Assembly (NCBI RefSeq): GCF_905171765.1 | Contig: NC_053397.1 | Location: 110,811,295 to 110,875,294, forward strand | Source of the DNA: Bufo bufo | Lineage: Eukaryota > Chordata > Amphibia > Anura > Bufonidae | DNA: 64,000 nt | Reading direction: 5' to 3' | In this document: positions 33,235-43,912 of the stretch, piece by piece | Position numbering within the stretch: position 1 is the stretch's first letter | How the letters are laid out: every line of letters starts with the position of its first letter | Notes under the pieces: generated by a model | The model's input: only the letters and a program-made list of their open reading frames with translations | Told to the model about the DNA's origin: nothing | Databases searched by the model: none | Program-made: the position numbers and the translations under genes

Positions 33235-33742
33235 AAGTTTTTTGTTTCTTTTATTTCTTTAATTTATTCCAATATAAAACGGTACATCATGAGGGACGCT
33301 GAGACAAACATCGTTCACACCTCCTCCCCTCCACGCAATGTTTTGGGAGAACACGCCCCCTTACTCATGTGTGCAGGTAAAGGGGGAGGTGAGGTATTTA
33401 CAGCACACACAGCTGATACATATATACAAACCATACCCTTTATACAAAATTCATAGTCATAAATAACCTTAAAACATAAAAGTGATCAATCATAAATGCA
33501 CTAAAGCTATAAATTTCATGTAATCTCTTAGGTATTAAAGACTGAAGTTTCACTATCCAAAATGATGTAAAATTTGTAACAATCTCCTACTGCTATCTTC
33601 CTCATTGTCTCCACTTTTCAATACCTCCAGGACCTGCCACCTAAGATCTGACACTTGATGGGCCCGATCTTAAAAATGTCGGGCAACAGTAGTTTCACCT
33701 CGTTTTTTCACAACCATCTTACTCTCCCTTCTCAGTTTCTTC

Positions 33743-34016
33743 CTAAGGGCTCATGCAGACAGCTGTTTCTTGGCTGGAACCGTATTGCGGCCCACAAACA
33801 GCAAGTCTGCAATATACGGATCCCGGCCGTTTGTGCACCGCATTATGGATGCAGACCCATTTACTTGTTCTTTTTTTTTTGCCCTGCGGACGGATCACAA
33901 ACCTGTTAAAGTTGAATAGGTCTGAATCAATCTGCGTAAACCGCACGGATGTTGCACGTGCATTGGGAATCGCTAATTGCAGTCCCCAATGCATGTTACA
34001 TCTGCATCAGCCCTAA
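33743..34016. mobile_element. MITE of the GGCTCATGCA family
   Basis: Ends CTAAGGGCTCATGCAGACAG and CATCAGCCCTAA. Removing it rejoins the GIY-YIG region of the PLE. Non-coding. Confidence 0.7.
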
Positions 34017-34017
34017 T

Positions 34018-34125
34018 GCTCGACTTATGTTCATTGATTCTAATCCTTATAGCTCGAGAAGTTTGCCCAACATAAACCTTACCACATGGGCATTTCAAGC
34101 AGTATATGATGTTATGTGTCTTTAA
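34018..34125 (-). pseudogene. PLE GIY-YIG endonuclease fragment
   Basis: Frame: NIIYCLKCPCGKVYVGQTSR, then AIRIRINEHKS. This is the GIY-YIG core (here IIY...VYVG) with the CPCG cysteines and the downstream arginine and histidine that characterise Penelope-type endonucleases. The MITE at 33743 cuts it just after EHKS. On the other side, broken frames with ARHFLKIG, FWIVKLQSLIPKRLHEIYS and similar continue the domain. Just upstream CGNCSAIIKGDTVV is the usual linker. It is inactive. Confidence 0.85.
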
Positions 34126-34171
34126 TTTGCAGCCTGTCTTCCTGTGTGGGGTGCACTACAGTGTCACCTTT

Positions 34172-34305
34172 CTTTTTCTTTTATTTTATTTTTATTTTTT
34201 TATTTTTTCTGAGATTTTTTTTTTTTATTCTTTATATTTTTATTTTGAAAAAGACATACAATTAGTACATAGACCGATTCAGAACAGATCAATGTATATA
34301 GTATA
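34172..34305 (-). mobile_element. Short 5'-truncated L1-like insertion
   Basis: 134 bp flanked by a perfect 14-bp duplication ACAGTGTCACCTTT (34158-34171 and 34306-34319). On the minus strand it ends in an A-rich tail after GTATGTCTTTTTCAAAATAA. Target duplication plus poly-A tail fit an L1-type retroposition. Confidence 0.75.
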
Positions 34306-34639
34306 ACAGTGTCACCTTTAATTATAGCACTACAATTCCCACAGCTCAAGCAGATGAAAGTATCCCTCCCCTGGGTTGCAAGTTATTCTGTCTTTCCATT
34401 TTTTTAGGGCGCATGTCACTTCTAAATCAGCATAGTATTCAGAGAGGCACCTTTTTTATAGGCAACATTCTCCCAAATTTTTGATCATGTCTAAGCACCT
34501 CCCAATATTTCAGAATTACCTTTTTTTTAATTAATTTAGAATGTTGATCATATTTGTAAACATACACAAATTGTTTCATTTGTTTATCCCTCTTTTTAAC
34601 CTGTGTGATATCCTGTCTTGTTTTTTTTTGTTTTTTGTT

Positions 34640-34905
34640 TTTTTTACCAACCTCTATTCCAATGCAGTCACCTCTTTCTTATTATAACAACTCTGTATAA
34701 ATTTATTAACCATAAATAATCCTTCTGGCCCATTTGAACTGACTCCTAGGGATACTAGAAAAATGTGAGGGGCGTGGTGACTAGAATGAAGCAGGGGGTT
34801 ATTTCGATCTGTGGTTTTTGTAAATAGTGTAGTCTCATGATGTGCCATTTTATATTGAAATGAATTAAAAGAAACAAAAGGTTTTGTACCAACAACTTGG
34901 GTGTA
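34640..34905 (-). pseudogene. PLE reverse transcriptase C-terminal fragment
   Basis: Frame with KMAHHETTLFTKTTDRNNPLLHSSHHAP, which is the post-catalytic thumb-side region of PLE reverse transcriptases (TTxYxKxTDRNxLLHxxSxHP). It is broken by frameshifts below 34700. The catalytic block with the aspartates would lie upstream and is missing at the Tc1 junction. Confidence 0.75.
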
Positions 34906-35162
34906 TGACTTACAGTCAGGTCCATAAATATTGGGACATGGACACAATTCTAACATTTTAGGCTTCATACACCACCACAATGGATTTGAAATGAAACGGA
35001 CAAGATGTGCTTTACCTGCAGACTGTCAGCTTTAATTTGAGGGTATTTACATCCAAATCAGGTGAACGGTGCAGGAATTTCAACAGTTTGCATCTGTGCC
35101 TCCCACTTGTTAAGGGACCAAAAGTAACGGGACAGAATAATCATAAATCAAACTCTCACTTT

Positions 35163-35875
35163 TTAATACATGGTTGCAAAACCTTTGCAGTCAATTACAG
35201 CCTGAAGTCTGGAACGCATAGACATCACCAGACGCTGGTTTTCATCCCTGGTGATGCTCTGCCAGGCCTCTACTGCAACTGTCTTCAGTCCCTGCTTGTT
35301 CTTGGGGCATTTTCCCTTCAGTTTTGTCTTCAGCAAGTGAAATGCATGCTCAATTGGATTCAGGTCAGGTGATTGACTCGGCCATTGCAAAACATTCCAC
35401 TTCTTTCCCTTAAAATACTCTTTGGTTGCTTTTGCAGTATGCTTTGGGTCATTGTCCATCTGTACTGTGGAGCACTGTCCAATGAGTTCTGAAGCATTTG
35501 GCTGAATATTAGCAGATAATATTGCCCGAAACACTTCAGGATTCATCCTGCTGCTTTTGTCAGCAGTCACATCATCAATAAATACAAGAGAAGCAGTTCC
35601 ATTGGCAGCCATACATGCCCACGCCATGACACTACCACCACCATGCTTCACTGATGAGGTGGTATGCTTAGGATCATGAGCAGTTCCTTTTCTTCTCCAT
35701 GCTCTTCTCTTCCCTTCACTCTGGTACAAGTTGATCTTGGTCTTATCTGTCCATAGGATGTTGTTCCAGAACTGTGAAGACTTTTTTTAGATGTCGTTTA
35801 GCAAACTCTAATCTGGCCGTCCTGTTTTTGAGGCTCACCAATGGTTTACATCTTGTGGTGAACCCTCTGTATTAA
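35163..35875 (-). pseudogene. Tc1 transposase, catalytic part
   Basis: After a frame change, WTDKTKINLYQSEGKRRAWR (first catalytic D near 35745) leads into an intact 189-codon frame with VKHGGGSVMAWACM, VQMDNDPKHTAK (second D) and [15 protein letters not shown] (E). The last residues are CKGFATMY. DD34E residues are present; at least one frameshift upstream and the inserted retrotransposon inactivate the gene. Confidence 0.88.
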
Positions 35876-35880
35876 CTCTG

Positions 35881-36411
35881 TGTCACGGATGGTGTTGCAG
35901 AAAGCTGGAACTTATAAATAAACATCCGACTGGCTTGATCACAAACTAAGGAGCATATGGGTGAGCCCTATAAAACCCCTAGAGCTCTCCCTGACTGCTA
36001 TGCCCATGCAAAGGTCTTTATGGTAGACGATTGCATGCCCCCGTACCTAAAGCTGTGTGACACCGGAAAACCCTATAATAGTGAGGGGACACGACCACCG
36101 GCTCCCTGCACTTAATACAGACGGAGTCAGGGTCACCTAGAATCAAGCCAGCAAGGAAACACAAATAAAGGAAAAAGACTTATCTGAGGAATGAGCAGTA
36201 GCAGCCTCCAGCAGTGAACAACTCATCCAGGAAGAAGTATAAACCGCAAAGTGAGGCAGTATGGGAGGGAATATAAAGGGAGACAATTAGTGTAAATAGG
36301 TGACAGCTGGGAGAAGGAAAGGAGATGACAAAGTGAAACCAAAACAAAGAACGTCATGCAAGAGGTAGAGAAGAACGTCTAACAGACCTTCTCACAGAAC
36401 TGGCAGTGACA
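35881..36411 (-). repeat. Chromovirus 3' LTR
   Basis: 531 bp, colinear with the 5' LTR apart from a missing AAAC and a missing G. The last open frame of pol runs about 55 nt into it before its stop at 36354. Confidence 0.93.
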
Positions 36412-36427
36412 GTACCCCTCCCTCTAC
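36412..36427 (-). other. Polypurine tract
   Basis: GTAGAGGGAGGGGTAC on the minus strand directly before the 3' LTR, the plus-strand primer position of an LTR element. Confidence 0.75.
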
Positions 36428-37814
36428 GGGTGGACTTCGGACACTCAGAGCCCACCTTCTCAGGATGGGACCTATGGAAAGCCCTGATGAGACGAGTGGC
36501 CTTAATGTCCGCCACTGGGACCCACATCCTCTCCTCAGGACCATAACCCTCCCAATGAACGAGGTACTGGAGAGAACCGCGGATAATGCGAGAATCCACA
36601 ATCCTAGAGACCTGAAATTCAAGATTACCATCAACAACAATCGGAGGAGGAGGCAAGGAGGAGGGTACAGTGGGTTTGACATAAGGTTTTAATAGGGACT
36701 TGTGAAAAACATTATGGATCTTCCAAGTCTGAGGAAGATCAAGACGGAAGGCAAAGGGATTGATGACGGACAAGGCCCAATAAACTTAGGACCCAACTTC
36801 CAGGAGGGAACCTTAAGTTTGATATTCTTTGTAGACAACCACACCAGATCACCCACATTCAGGTCCGGACCAGGCACACGTCTCTTATCCACCACACGCT
36901 TATATCTCTCACTCATCCTCTTCAGATTACCCTGAATCTTTTGCCAAATAAATGACAGACGAGGAAAATCTCTCCTCATCAGGTAAACCAGAAGACCCCT
37001 CTCCAGAGAATGTCCCAAACTGCGGATGAAACCCATATGCACCAAAAAATGGTGACTTATCAGAGGACTCCAGGCGACGGTTATTTAAAGCAAACTCAGC
37101 AAGGGACAAAAAAGAACACCAATCCTCCTGATTCTCCGCCACAAAACAGCGTAGATATGTCTCCAGATTCTGATTGACGTGTTCGGTCTGAACATTCGAC
37201 TGAGGGTGAAAAGCAGAAGAGAACGACAACCGAACCCCCAAGCGAGAATAGAAGGCCTTCCAGAATTTGGAAACAAATTGCGTGCCCCTATCAGAAACGA
37301 TGTCTGAAGGAATGCCATGCAATTTAACAATGTGATCAACAAACGCTTGCGCCAGTGTCTTAGCATTGGGTAACCCAGGAAAGGGAATGAAATGCGCCAT
37401 TTTGCTAAAACAGTCCACTACTACCAGAATCACAGACTTCCCCGAGGAATGAGGCAGGTCCGTAATGAAGTCCATGGACAGATGCATCCAAGGACGGGAA
37501 GGAATGGGTAACGGGAGGAGAGAACCCGATGGCCGTGAATGAGGGACCTTGGCACGAGCGCAGGTCTCGGAGGCTGCCACAAAACCCTCAACCGTCTTAC
37601 GAAGAGCCGGCCACCAGAATCTCCGAGCAATGAGATCCACTGTGGCTCTACTCCCTGGGTGCCCAGCAAGGACAGTATTGTGGTGCTTCTTAAAAACCTT
37701 GTGTCGTAAAGCGAGAGGCACAAACAACCTCCCAGGGGGACAAAGATCAGGAGCCTCTGCCTGGGCTGCCTGAACCTCTGCCTCCAAATCAGGATAAAGA
37801 GCAGAGACGACCAC
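36428..37814 (-). pseudogene. Chromovirus integrase with chromodomain
   Basis: The zinc-binding part HKVFKKHHNTVLAGHPG ... ETCARAK keeps its histidines, but the first of the two cysteines appears changed to Ser. The catalytic core has D115 (SMDFITDLP), D175 (VSDRGTQF) and E211 (QTEHVNQ): a complete DD35E triad. A frameshift near 36930 leads to the GPDLNVGDLVWLST (GPY/F-type) module and another to the chromodomain (about 36626-36470) with [18 protein letters not shown]. Chromodomains direct integration to marked chromatin in chromoviruses. Confidence 0.9.
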
Positions 37815-37837
37815 CCCAGGTCTTCAAAGTTACCCCC

Positions 37838-38934
37838 TCCCGGAAAACAACGTGACAGGGCATCCGCCTTCACATTTTTAACCCCAGGGCGGAACGTAAC
37901 AAAATTAAACCTAGAAAAGAACAAAGACCATCTGGCCTGTCTCGAGTTCAGACGCTTGGCCGATTCCAAGTAGGCCAGATTCTTATGGTCTGTAAACACG
38001 GTAATAGGGTGTCTGGCTCCCTCTAACCAATGGCGCCATTCCTCAAAAGCTAATTTGATGGCCAACAACTCCCTATCTCCCACATCGTAATTTCTCTCTG
38101 CAGAGGAGAGTTTCCTTGAGAAAAAGGCACACGGTCGCCATTTGGCAGGAGAGGGACCCTGAGATAAGACCTCACCCACACCCACCTCAACAATAAAAGG
38201 TAGAGAGACATCAGGTAGTACCAAAATGGGAGTGGAAGCAAAACTCTCTTTGATACTAGAAAAGGCTTTAAGCGCATCTACCGACCATGAAGAAAAATCT
38301 ACCCCCTTTTTAGTCATATCAGTGAGTGGCTTAACAAGAGAGGAATAATTCCTAATGAACTTTATGTAATAATTGTCAAAACCCAAAAACCGCATCAGCA
38401 CCTTCTGATTCTCAGGAAGCTCCCAATCAAGCACAGCGCTGACTTTCTCAGGGTCCATGCGAAAACCAGAAGCGGAGAGAAGAAAACCAAGAAATTTATT
38501 CTCCGGAACCGCAAACACCCATTTTTCCAGTTTAGGGTACAATTTATTATCCCACAGAATCAGCAAGACCTGACGTAGGTGGTCTCGATGAGTATTTAAA
38601 TCAGGATAAAAAATCAAAATGTCATCTAGATACACCAGTACAAATTTCCCCATTAAATGATAAAAAATGCTGTTCACAAAAAGTTGGAAGACGGCCGAAG
38701 CATTCATCAAACTAAAGGGCATAACCAAATTCTCGAAATGAACCTCAGGGGTATTGAAGGCCGTCTTCCATTCGTCCCCTTCCCTGACCCTGACTAGGTT
38801 GTATGCCCCTCTTAAATCCAACTTAGAAAAAACCTCAGCCCCAACAATCTGGTTAAACAAGTCCGGGATCAGAGGAAGCGGATATGGGTCACGAATCGTG
38901 ATACGGTTCAGCTCCCTGAAATCCAGACAAGGTT
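37838..38934 (-). pseudogene. Chromovirus reverse transcriptase and RNase H
   Basis: Continuous frame from LKPCLDFRELNRITI after the MITE. FSKLDLRGAYN holds the first catalytic D and VYLDDILIF (near 38632) the YLDD pair. VLPDVSLPFIVEVGVGEVL, where the family has DAS, shows the first RNase H aspartate changed. RNase H continues with ERNYDVGDRELLAI (E) and VFTDHKNLAYLES (D), ending VKADALSRCFPGG. The apparent ATG 31 nt upstream comes from the MITE, not from the element. Confidence 0.88.
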
Positions 38935-39381
38935 TTAAAGAGGACCTTTCACTAGAATAAAACATCTAAACTAACTATACAGACATGGAGAGCGGCGCCC
39001 AGGGATCTCCCTGCACTTACTGTTATACCTGGGCGCCGCTCCGTTCTCCCGTTATAGCCTCCAGTATATTCATAGTTAGGCTCCACCCAGGGGAACCTGC
39101 CGGGGTCTCTCTCTCCCATGCTGTAGCGCTGGCCAATCGCAGCGCTCAGCTCATAGCCTGAGAGAAAAAAAAGCTGCGATTGGCCAGCGCTACAGCATGG
39201 GAGAATGAGACGCCGGCAGGTTCCCCTGGGTGGAGCCTAACTATGAAGATACCAGAGGCTATACCGAGCGAACGGAGCGGCGCCCAGGTATAACAGTAAG
39301 TACAGGGAGATCCCTGGGCGCCGCTCTCCATGTCTGTATAGTTAGTTTAGATGTTTTATTCTAGTGAAAGGTCCTCTTTAA
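38935..39381. mobile_element. TTAA MITE inside the chromovirus pol gene
   Basis: TTAA at 38935-38938 and 39378-39381. Inverted arms AGAGGACCTTTCACTAGAAT continue to a GC-rich palindrome (GGCGCCCAGG). The pol frame resumes exactly across the TTAA, which confirms target duplication. Same terminal family as 51998-52546. Confidence 0.92.
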
Positions 39382-40030
39382 AGAACCATCTTTTTTCTTA
39401 ACAAAAAAAACCCGGCGGCAACAGGTGACTTCGAGGGTCGAATGTGTCCCTTTCTCAGGCTCTCAGAGATATAAGTACGCATAGCGACTCTTTCAGGTTG
39501 GGAGAGATTGTATAAACGTGATTTTGGCAGTTTGGCGCCTGGGATGAGATTAATAGGGCAGTCGTACTCCCGGTGCGGGGGCAACTCCTGGACACCACTC
39601 TCGGAAAACACATCTGAAAATTCAGAGAGAAAAGATGGCACAGTCTTGGTAGAAACCTCTGAAAGAGACGCCGTGAGGCAATTCTCTCTGCAAAATTCAC
39701 TCCAACCATTTATTTGCCTTGCTTGCCAATCAATGGTGGGGTTATGTTTAGTGAGCCAGGGTAGCCCCAACACTAGAGGAGTGGCTAATCCGCTTAAGAC
39801 GAAACATGACATATCCTCAACATGAGCGTCACCCACAGTCAAACGGATATTGTGAACTATGCCCTTTAACGATCTTTGAGAAAGTGGAGCAGAATCGATA
39901 GCAAAAACAGGTATATCCTTTTCCAAAGTGCATACCTGGAAACCATGCGTTATTGCAAATTGATTATCAATGAGATTGATAGCTGCTCCACTATCTACAA
40001 AAATCTCACAATGTTCTTGCTGTCTAGCGC
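39382..40030 (-). pseudogene. Chromovirus protease and start of reverse transcriptase
   Basis: FVDSGAAINLIDNQFA (aspartic protease active site DSGA, near 39995) lies in a frame that passes into VFAIDSAPLSQR and GLATPLVLGLPWLTKHNP, the flap and C-terminal part of the protease. The start of the reverse transcriptase (ELPPHREYDCPINLIPGAK, AGFF) follows. In the A-run 39403-39410 (T-run on the coding strand) the frame is off by one base, just before the MITE insertion. Confidence 0.85.
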
Positions 40031-40162
40031 CACCCTGGCAGGTAGGAGAAAACGGGAACTACAAGTAAATGGCAAACCTTTAATTTCCGCATCAACCTTG
40101 CCAATAGTAGCAAATGGAAAGTTTTTAGAGGGTTGTTTTTTTTTGTTTTTCTTTTATTACCC

Positions 40163-41007
40163 TCAGAATCTCCTAGAGGGGCAAACATTAGCCAAATGAT
40201 TTATACCCCCACAACAGAAACAAACCCTCCTCTGAGAGCTGAATCCTCTACTATCAGAGGCAAGCAAACCCAGCTGCATGGCCTCCTCCTCAGAGGGGAT
40301 TGAGAGAGACTGAGGCCCCTGTGCACTGAATGAGACAGCCCCACTGTCCTTGGACTGAATATGACCGGAAGGAGTAGTCTCCTCTCTCTCTCTTAGACGC
40401 CTGTCAATACGAACAGCTAGAGACATGGCAGATTGTAACGAGGCTGGTCTCTCATGAAAAGCAAATGCATCTTTCAATCTTTCCGAAAGACCATGGCAAA
40501 ATTGACTTCGGAGTGCAGCATCATTCCAACCAGTATCAGCTGCCCATCTCCGAATTTCAGAACAATATATCTCTGCGGACTGTTTACCCTGGCAAAAAGA
40601 CGCAGTTTAGATTCAGCCAGAGCAATACGATCCGGGTCATCATATATCTGCCCCAGGGCTACAAAAAATTCATCCACCGATCGGAGGAGCCATGCCCCCA
40701 CCGGCAGCGAAAAGGCCCAAGACTGAGCGTTATCCGTGAGCAGCGAGATGATGATCCCCACCCTCGGCTCATCATCACCAGAGGAATGGGGAAGTAGGCG
40801 AAAATGGAGTTTGCAAGCCTCTCTAAAGCGAACCAAATTCTCACTAGCCCCGGAGAACGTATCCGAAAGCGAGATCTTAGACTCGGAACAAACTCCATGA
40901 ACGTCAGCAGAACCGGTCACCTGAAACTGAGACACAGTTTTACGGAGATCTGCTACCTCCAGCGAAAGACCTTGCATGCGGTCAATCAAGGCTGAAACCG
41001 GATCCAT
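40163..41007 (-). pseudogene. Chromovirus gag
   Basis: Starts MDPVSALIDRMQGLSLEV only 27 nt after the LTR. The first frame (178 codons) covers the capsid-like part and ends near 40474. A frameshift leads into the frame starting MKDAFAFHERPASLQSAMSL, with a zinc knuckle CFCCGGINHLANVC (C-x2-C-x4-H-x4-C) near its end, followed by PSRRF. Gag packages the RNA in the particle. The single knuckle and the short leader are usual for sushi-type elements. The frameshift breaks the gene. Confidence 0.88.
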
Positions 41008-41023
41008 GTTTAAGACGGTTATG

Positions 41024-41033
41024 GCGGTTTATA
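41024..41033 (-). other. Candidate self-priming primer-binding site
   Basis: One base after the 5' LTR the minus strand reads TATAAACCGC. This is the exact complement of GCGGTTTATA inside the LTR (41406-41397), about 30 nt after a TATA-like box. No tRNA-type site beginning TGG is present next to the LTR. The Tf1/sushi group is known to prime from the 5' end of its own mRNA, and this arrangement fits that. Confidence 0.7.
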
Positions 41034-41034
41034 A

Positions 41035-41570
41035 TGTCACGGATGGTGTTGCAGAAAGCTGGAACTTATAAATAAACAAACATCCGACTGGCTTGATCAC
41101 AAACTAAGGAGCATATGGGTGAGCCCTATAAAACCCCTAGAGCTCTCCCTGACTGCTATGCCCATGCAAAGGTCTTTATGGTAGACGATTGCATGCCCCC
41201 GTACCTAAAACTGTGTGACACCTGAAAACCCTATAATAGTGAGGGGACACAACCACCGGGCTCCCTGCACTTAATACAGACGGAGTCAGGGTCACCTAGA
41301 ATCAAGCCAGCAAGGAAACACAAATAAAGGAAAAAGACTTATCTGAGGAATCAGCAGTAGCAGCCTCCAGCTGTGAACAACTCATCCAGGAAGAAGTATA
41401 AACCGCAAAGTGACTCAGTATGGGAAGGACTATAAAGGGAGACAATAAGTGTAAATAGGTGACAGCTGGGAGAAGGAAAGGAGATGACAAAGTGAAACAA
41501 AAACAAAGAACGTCATGCAAGAGGTAGAGAAGAACGTCTAACAGACTTTCTCACAGAACTGGCGGTGACA
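41035..41570 (-). repeat. Chromovirus 5' LTR
   Basis: 536 bp. On the minus strand it contains TTTATA (41436-41431), a TATA-like box, and about 30 nt further on GCGGTTTATA (41406-41397), which is a candidate transcript start and self-primer. Confidence 0.93.
41431..41436 (-). promoter_or_regulatory. TATA-like box in the LTR
   Basis: TTTATA on the minus strand, about 30 nt upstream of the predicted 5' end of the transcript. The 3' LTR has the even better TTTATAT at the same place. Confidence 0.5.
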
Positions 41571-41575
41571 CTCTG

Positions 41576-41905
41576 ATGAAGTCTTCTCTTGATTGTTGAC
41601 TTTGACACACATACACCTACCTCCTGGAGAGTGTTCTTGATCTGGCCAACTGTTGTGAAGGGTGTTTTCTTCACCAGGGAAAGAATTCTTCGCTCATCCA
41701 CCACAGTTGTTTTCCGTGGTCTTCCAGGTCTTTTGGTGTTGCTGAGCTCACCGATGCGTTCCTTCTTTTTAAGAATGTTCCAGACAATTGTTTTGGCCAC
41801 GACTAATGTTTTTGCTATCTCTCTGATAGGTTTGTTTTGTTTTTTTCAGCCTAATGATGGCTTGCTTCACTGATAGTGACAGCTCTTTGGATCTTATCTT
41901 GAGAG
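41576..41905 (-). pseudogene. Tc1 transposase, N-terminal part
   Basis: DNA-binding part: a frame from about 41905 with KKTNKPIREIAKTLVVAKTI-like helix-turn-helix residues, then NTKRPGRPRKTTVVDERRIL (GRPR hook between the two helix-turn-helix units) and VGQIKNTLQEVGVCVSKSTI. It stops at the LTR of the inserted chromovirus at 41570. The open frame that runs on into the LTR is chimeric. Confidence 0.85.
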
Positions 41906-42281
41906 TTGACAGCAACAGATTCCAAATGTAAATAGCAGACTTAGAATGAACTCTGGACCTTTTATTTGCTCATTGTAATTGGGATAATGAGGGAATAACA
42001 CACACCTGGCCATGGAACAGCTGAGAAGCCAATTGTCCCATTACTTTTGGTCCCTTAATAAGTGGGAGGCACATATGCAAACTGTTGTAATTACTACACC
42101 GTTCACCTGATTTGGATGTAAATACCCTCAAATTAAAGCTGACAGTCTGCAGGTAAAGCACATCTTGTTCGTTTTATTTCACATCCATTGTGGTGGTGTA
42201 TAGAGACAAAATTTTACAATTGTGTCCATGTCCCAATATTTATGGACCTGGCTGTATATTGCTCAGCCACATATAATATTG

Positions 42282-42595
42282 TTAGGCTCCATTCACACAT
42301 CCACAATTCCATTCCGCATTTTGCGGAACGGAATTGCGGACCCATACATTTCTATGGGGCTGCACGATGTGCGGCCCCGATCTGGAATTGCGGACCCGCA
42401 CTTCCGGGTCCGCAATTCCGGTCCTGAAAAAAATAGAACATGTCCTATTCTTGTCCGCAATAGCATAGGCATATTCTCTTAGTGCCGGCAATGTGCAGTC
42501 CGCAAAATGCGGAACGCACATTGCCGCTGTCCGTGTTTTGCGGATCCGAGGATCCAATGATCCGGAAAACACACACGGATGTGTGAATGGACACT
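42282..42595. mobile_element. MITE, GGCTCCATTCACACAT ends
   Basis: TTAGGCTCCATTCACACATCC and GGATGTGTGAATGGAC are inverted ends. Inside are several inverted GCGGA/TCCGC blocks. Non-coding. Confidence 0.75.
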
Positions 42596-42663
42596 CACAA
42601 TGAGGTTTGAAAGACTTGCATTTTCTAAAGGTGGCTGAAGTGCTACATATTATACAGACTTTG

Positions 42664-42954
42664 TTAGGGCTCATGCACACTAACATATTTTTTTCTCTGT
42701 GTATGTTCCGGTTTTTTTTGCAGCCCATATGCAGAACCATTCATTTTAATGAGGACAAAAGAAAATGGAAATGATTTGTGTGCATTCAGTATCCGTATGT
42801 CCGCAAGTCCGTTCCGCCAAAAAATTGAACATGTCCTATTATTGTAAGTTTTGCGGACAAGGACAGGCATTGTTACAATGGATATCATCCATTTTTTGAG
42901 GGATCCGTGTTTTGGGGACCGCAAAATACATACGGTCATGTGCATGAGCCTTAA
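42664..42954. mobile_element. MITE, GGCTCATGCACAC ends
   Basis: TTAGGGCTCATGCACACTAA and TCATGTGCATGAGCCTTAA. Same family as 33743 and 43078. It sits just before the PLE start codon region. Confidence 0.75.
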
Positions 42955-43077
42955 ATCACTTTGGATTTTTTCAGTATGTCTTTTGAAGATATACCTAGAC
43001 TCACTGAAAATAAGGCGGACATTTTGGGCAATCTGCAAGGTGAGGTGAAGAACGGAGGCACTGAACCCCACTGAAGC

Positions 43078-43283
43078 ACTAAGGAGTGCTTTCATGGGTT
43101 TTCTGTCCATGCCTCCGCATTGCAAAAACTTGTTCTATGTTTTTTTGCGGTGCAGACAGATCACAGACCCATTCAAGTTGAATGGGTCTGCATCCATCTG
43201 CACCAGCCATGCATTGGGGATCGTAATTTGTGGTCCCCAATGCACGGAACGGGTGACACACGTTCATGTGCATGAGCCCTAAA
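43078..43283. mobile_element. Diverged MITE of the same family
   Basis: The right end is CATGTGCATGAGCCCTAAAA. The left end CACTAAGGAGTGCTTTCATG is a degraded inverted copy. It interrupts the PLE 5' coding part. Confidence 0.6.
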
Positions 43284-43337
43284 AGACCAATGTCCAGTTG
43301 ACTATATAAAGAAACTGAAATGCCTCAAAAGAAGAGA

Positions 43338-43912
43338 GGTTAGCTTCACATTAGCGTTTTTCTTTTCTGGCATAGCGTTCCGTCCTAGGGGCTCTATACC
43401 GGATAAGAACTGATCAGGCATATCCCCATGCATTCTGAATGGAGAGTAATCTGTTCAGGATGCATCAGGATGTCTTCAGTTCAGTCATTTTGACTGATCA
43501 GGCAGAAGAGAAAACCGTAGCATGCTACTGTTTTATCTCTGGCGAAAAAGACTGAAGACTTGCCTGAATGCCGGATCCGGCATTTTTTTTCCATAGAAAT
43601 GCATTCAAAATACCGGAATGCCGGCTCCGTCCTTCCGGTCTGCGCATGCGCAGACCTTTAAAAATGAGAAGAAAAAAAATACCGGATCCGTTTTGCCTGA
43701 TGACACCGGAAAAACGGATCCGGTATTGCAATGCATATTTCTGACTGATCAGGCATTTTTCAGACTGATCAGGATCCTGATCAGTCTGAAAAATGCCTGA
43801 TCAGTCAGAAAAAATGACATGCGTTTGCATACCGTTTGCCTGATCAGGCAGTAATTTCAGGCAACGGAACTGCCTGCCGGAATCAAAGAACGCAAGTGTG
43901 AAAGTACCCTTA
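43338..43912. mobile_element. MITE, AAGGGTACTTTCACACTTGCG type, complete
   Basis: Left TTAGCTTCACATTAGCGTTTTT and right AACGCAAGTGTGAAAGTACC CTTA are inverted. The inside has several self-complementary CTGATCAGGC blocks. It interrupts the PLE coding part. Halves of the same family lie at 20071 and 47274. Confidence 0.75.

Larger units (their letters stand above)
33235..34910 (-). mobile_element. Penelope-like element, 3' half
   Basis: The minus strand carries the end of a PLE reverse transcriptase, a GIY-YIG endonuclease and a 3' region with a ribozyme-like motif. Two younger insertions interrupt it: a MITE (33743-34016) and a short L1-like insert (34172-34305). The upper end meets a Tc1 element at 34911. 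The rest of the reverse transcriptase core is not present. A PLE 5' half in the other orientation lies at 42955-45360. Confidence 0.8.
35881..41570 (-). mobile_element. Ty3/gypsy chromovirus (Tf1/sushi type), full length
   Basis: 5690 bp with two LTRs that begin TGTCAC and end GTGACA, and a 5-bp target duplication CTCTG (35876-35880, 41571-41575). Gag, protease, reverse transcriptase, RNase H, integrase and a chromodomain are encoded on the minus strand. The LTRs differ by about a dozen substitutions and two short indels by eye, so the insertion is moderately young. The coding region has frameshifts and is interrupted by a MITE. Confidence 0.95.
34913..42254 (-). mobile_element. Tc1 element split by a chromovirus
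   Basis: TA-flanked (34911-34912, 42255-42256). Inverted ends CAGTCAGGTCCATAAATATT / CAGCCAGGTCCATAAATATT. Without the 5.7-kb insert at 35881-41570 it is about 1.65 kb, the usual Tc1 size. The transposase gene is on the minus strand and is cut in the middle by the insert. Confidence 0.92.

Noticed and set aside
38935..38965. ATG start for the chromovirus reverse transcriptase frame
   Set aside because: The first ten codons are MITE sequence; the true frame enters from upstream of the insertion.
41513..41800. A 95-codon frame that looks like a single protein
   Set aside because: It is a chimera of the Tc1 transposase N-terminus and the first bases of the chromovirus LTR; the join is the CTCTG target site.
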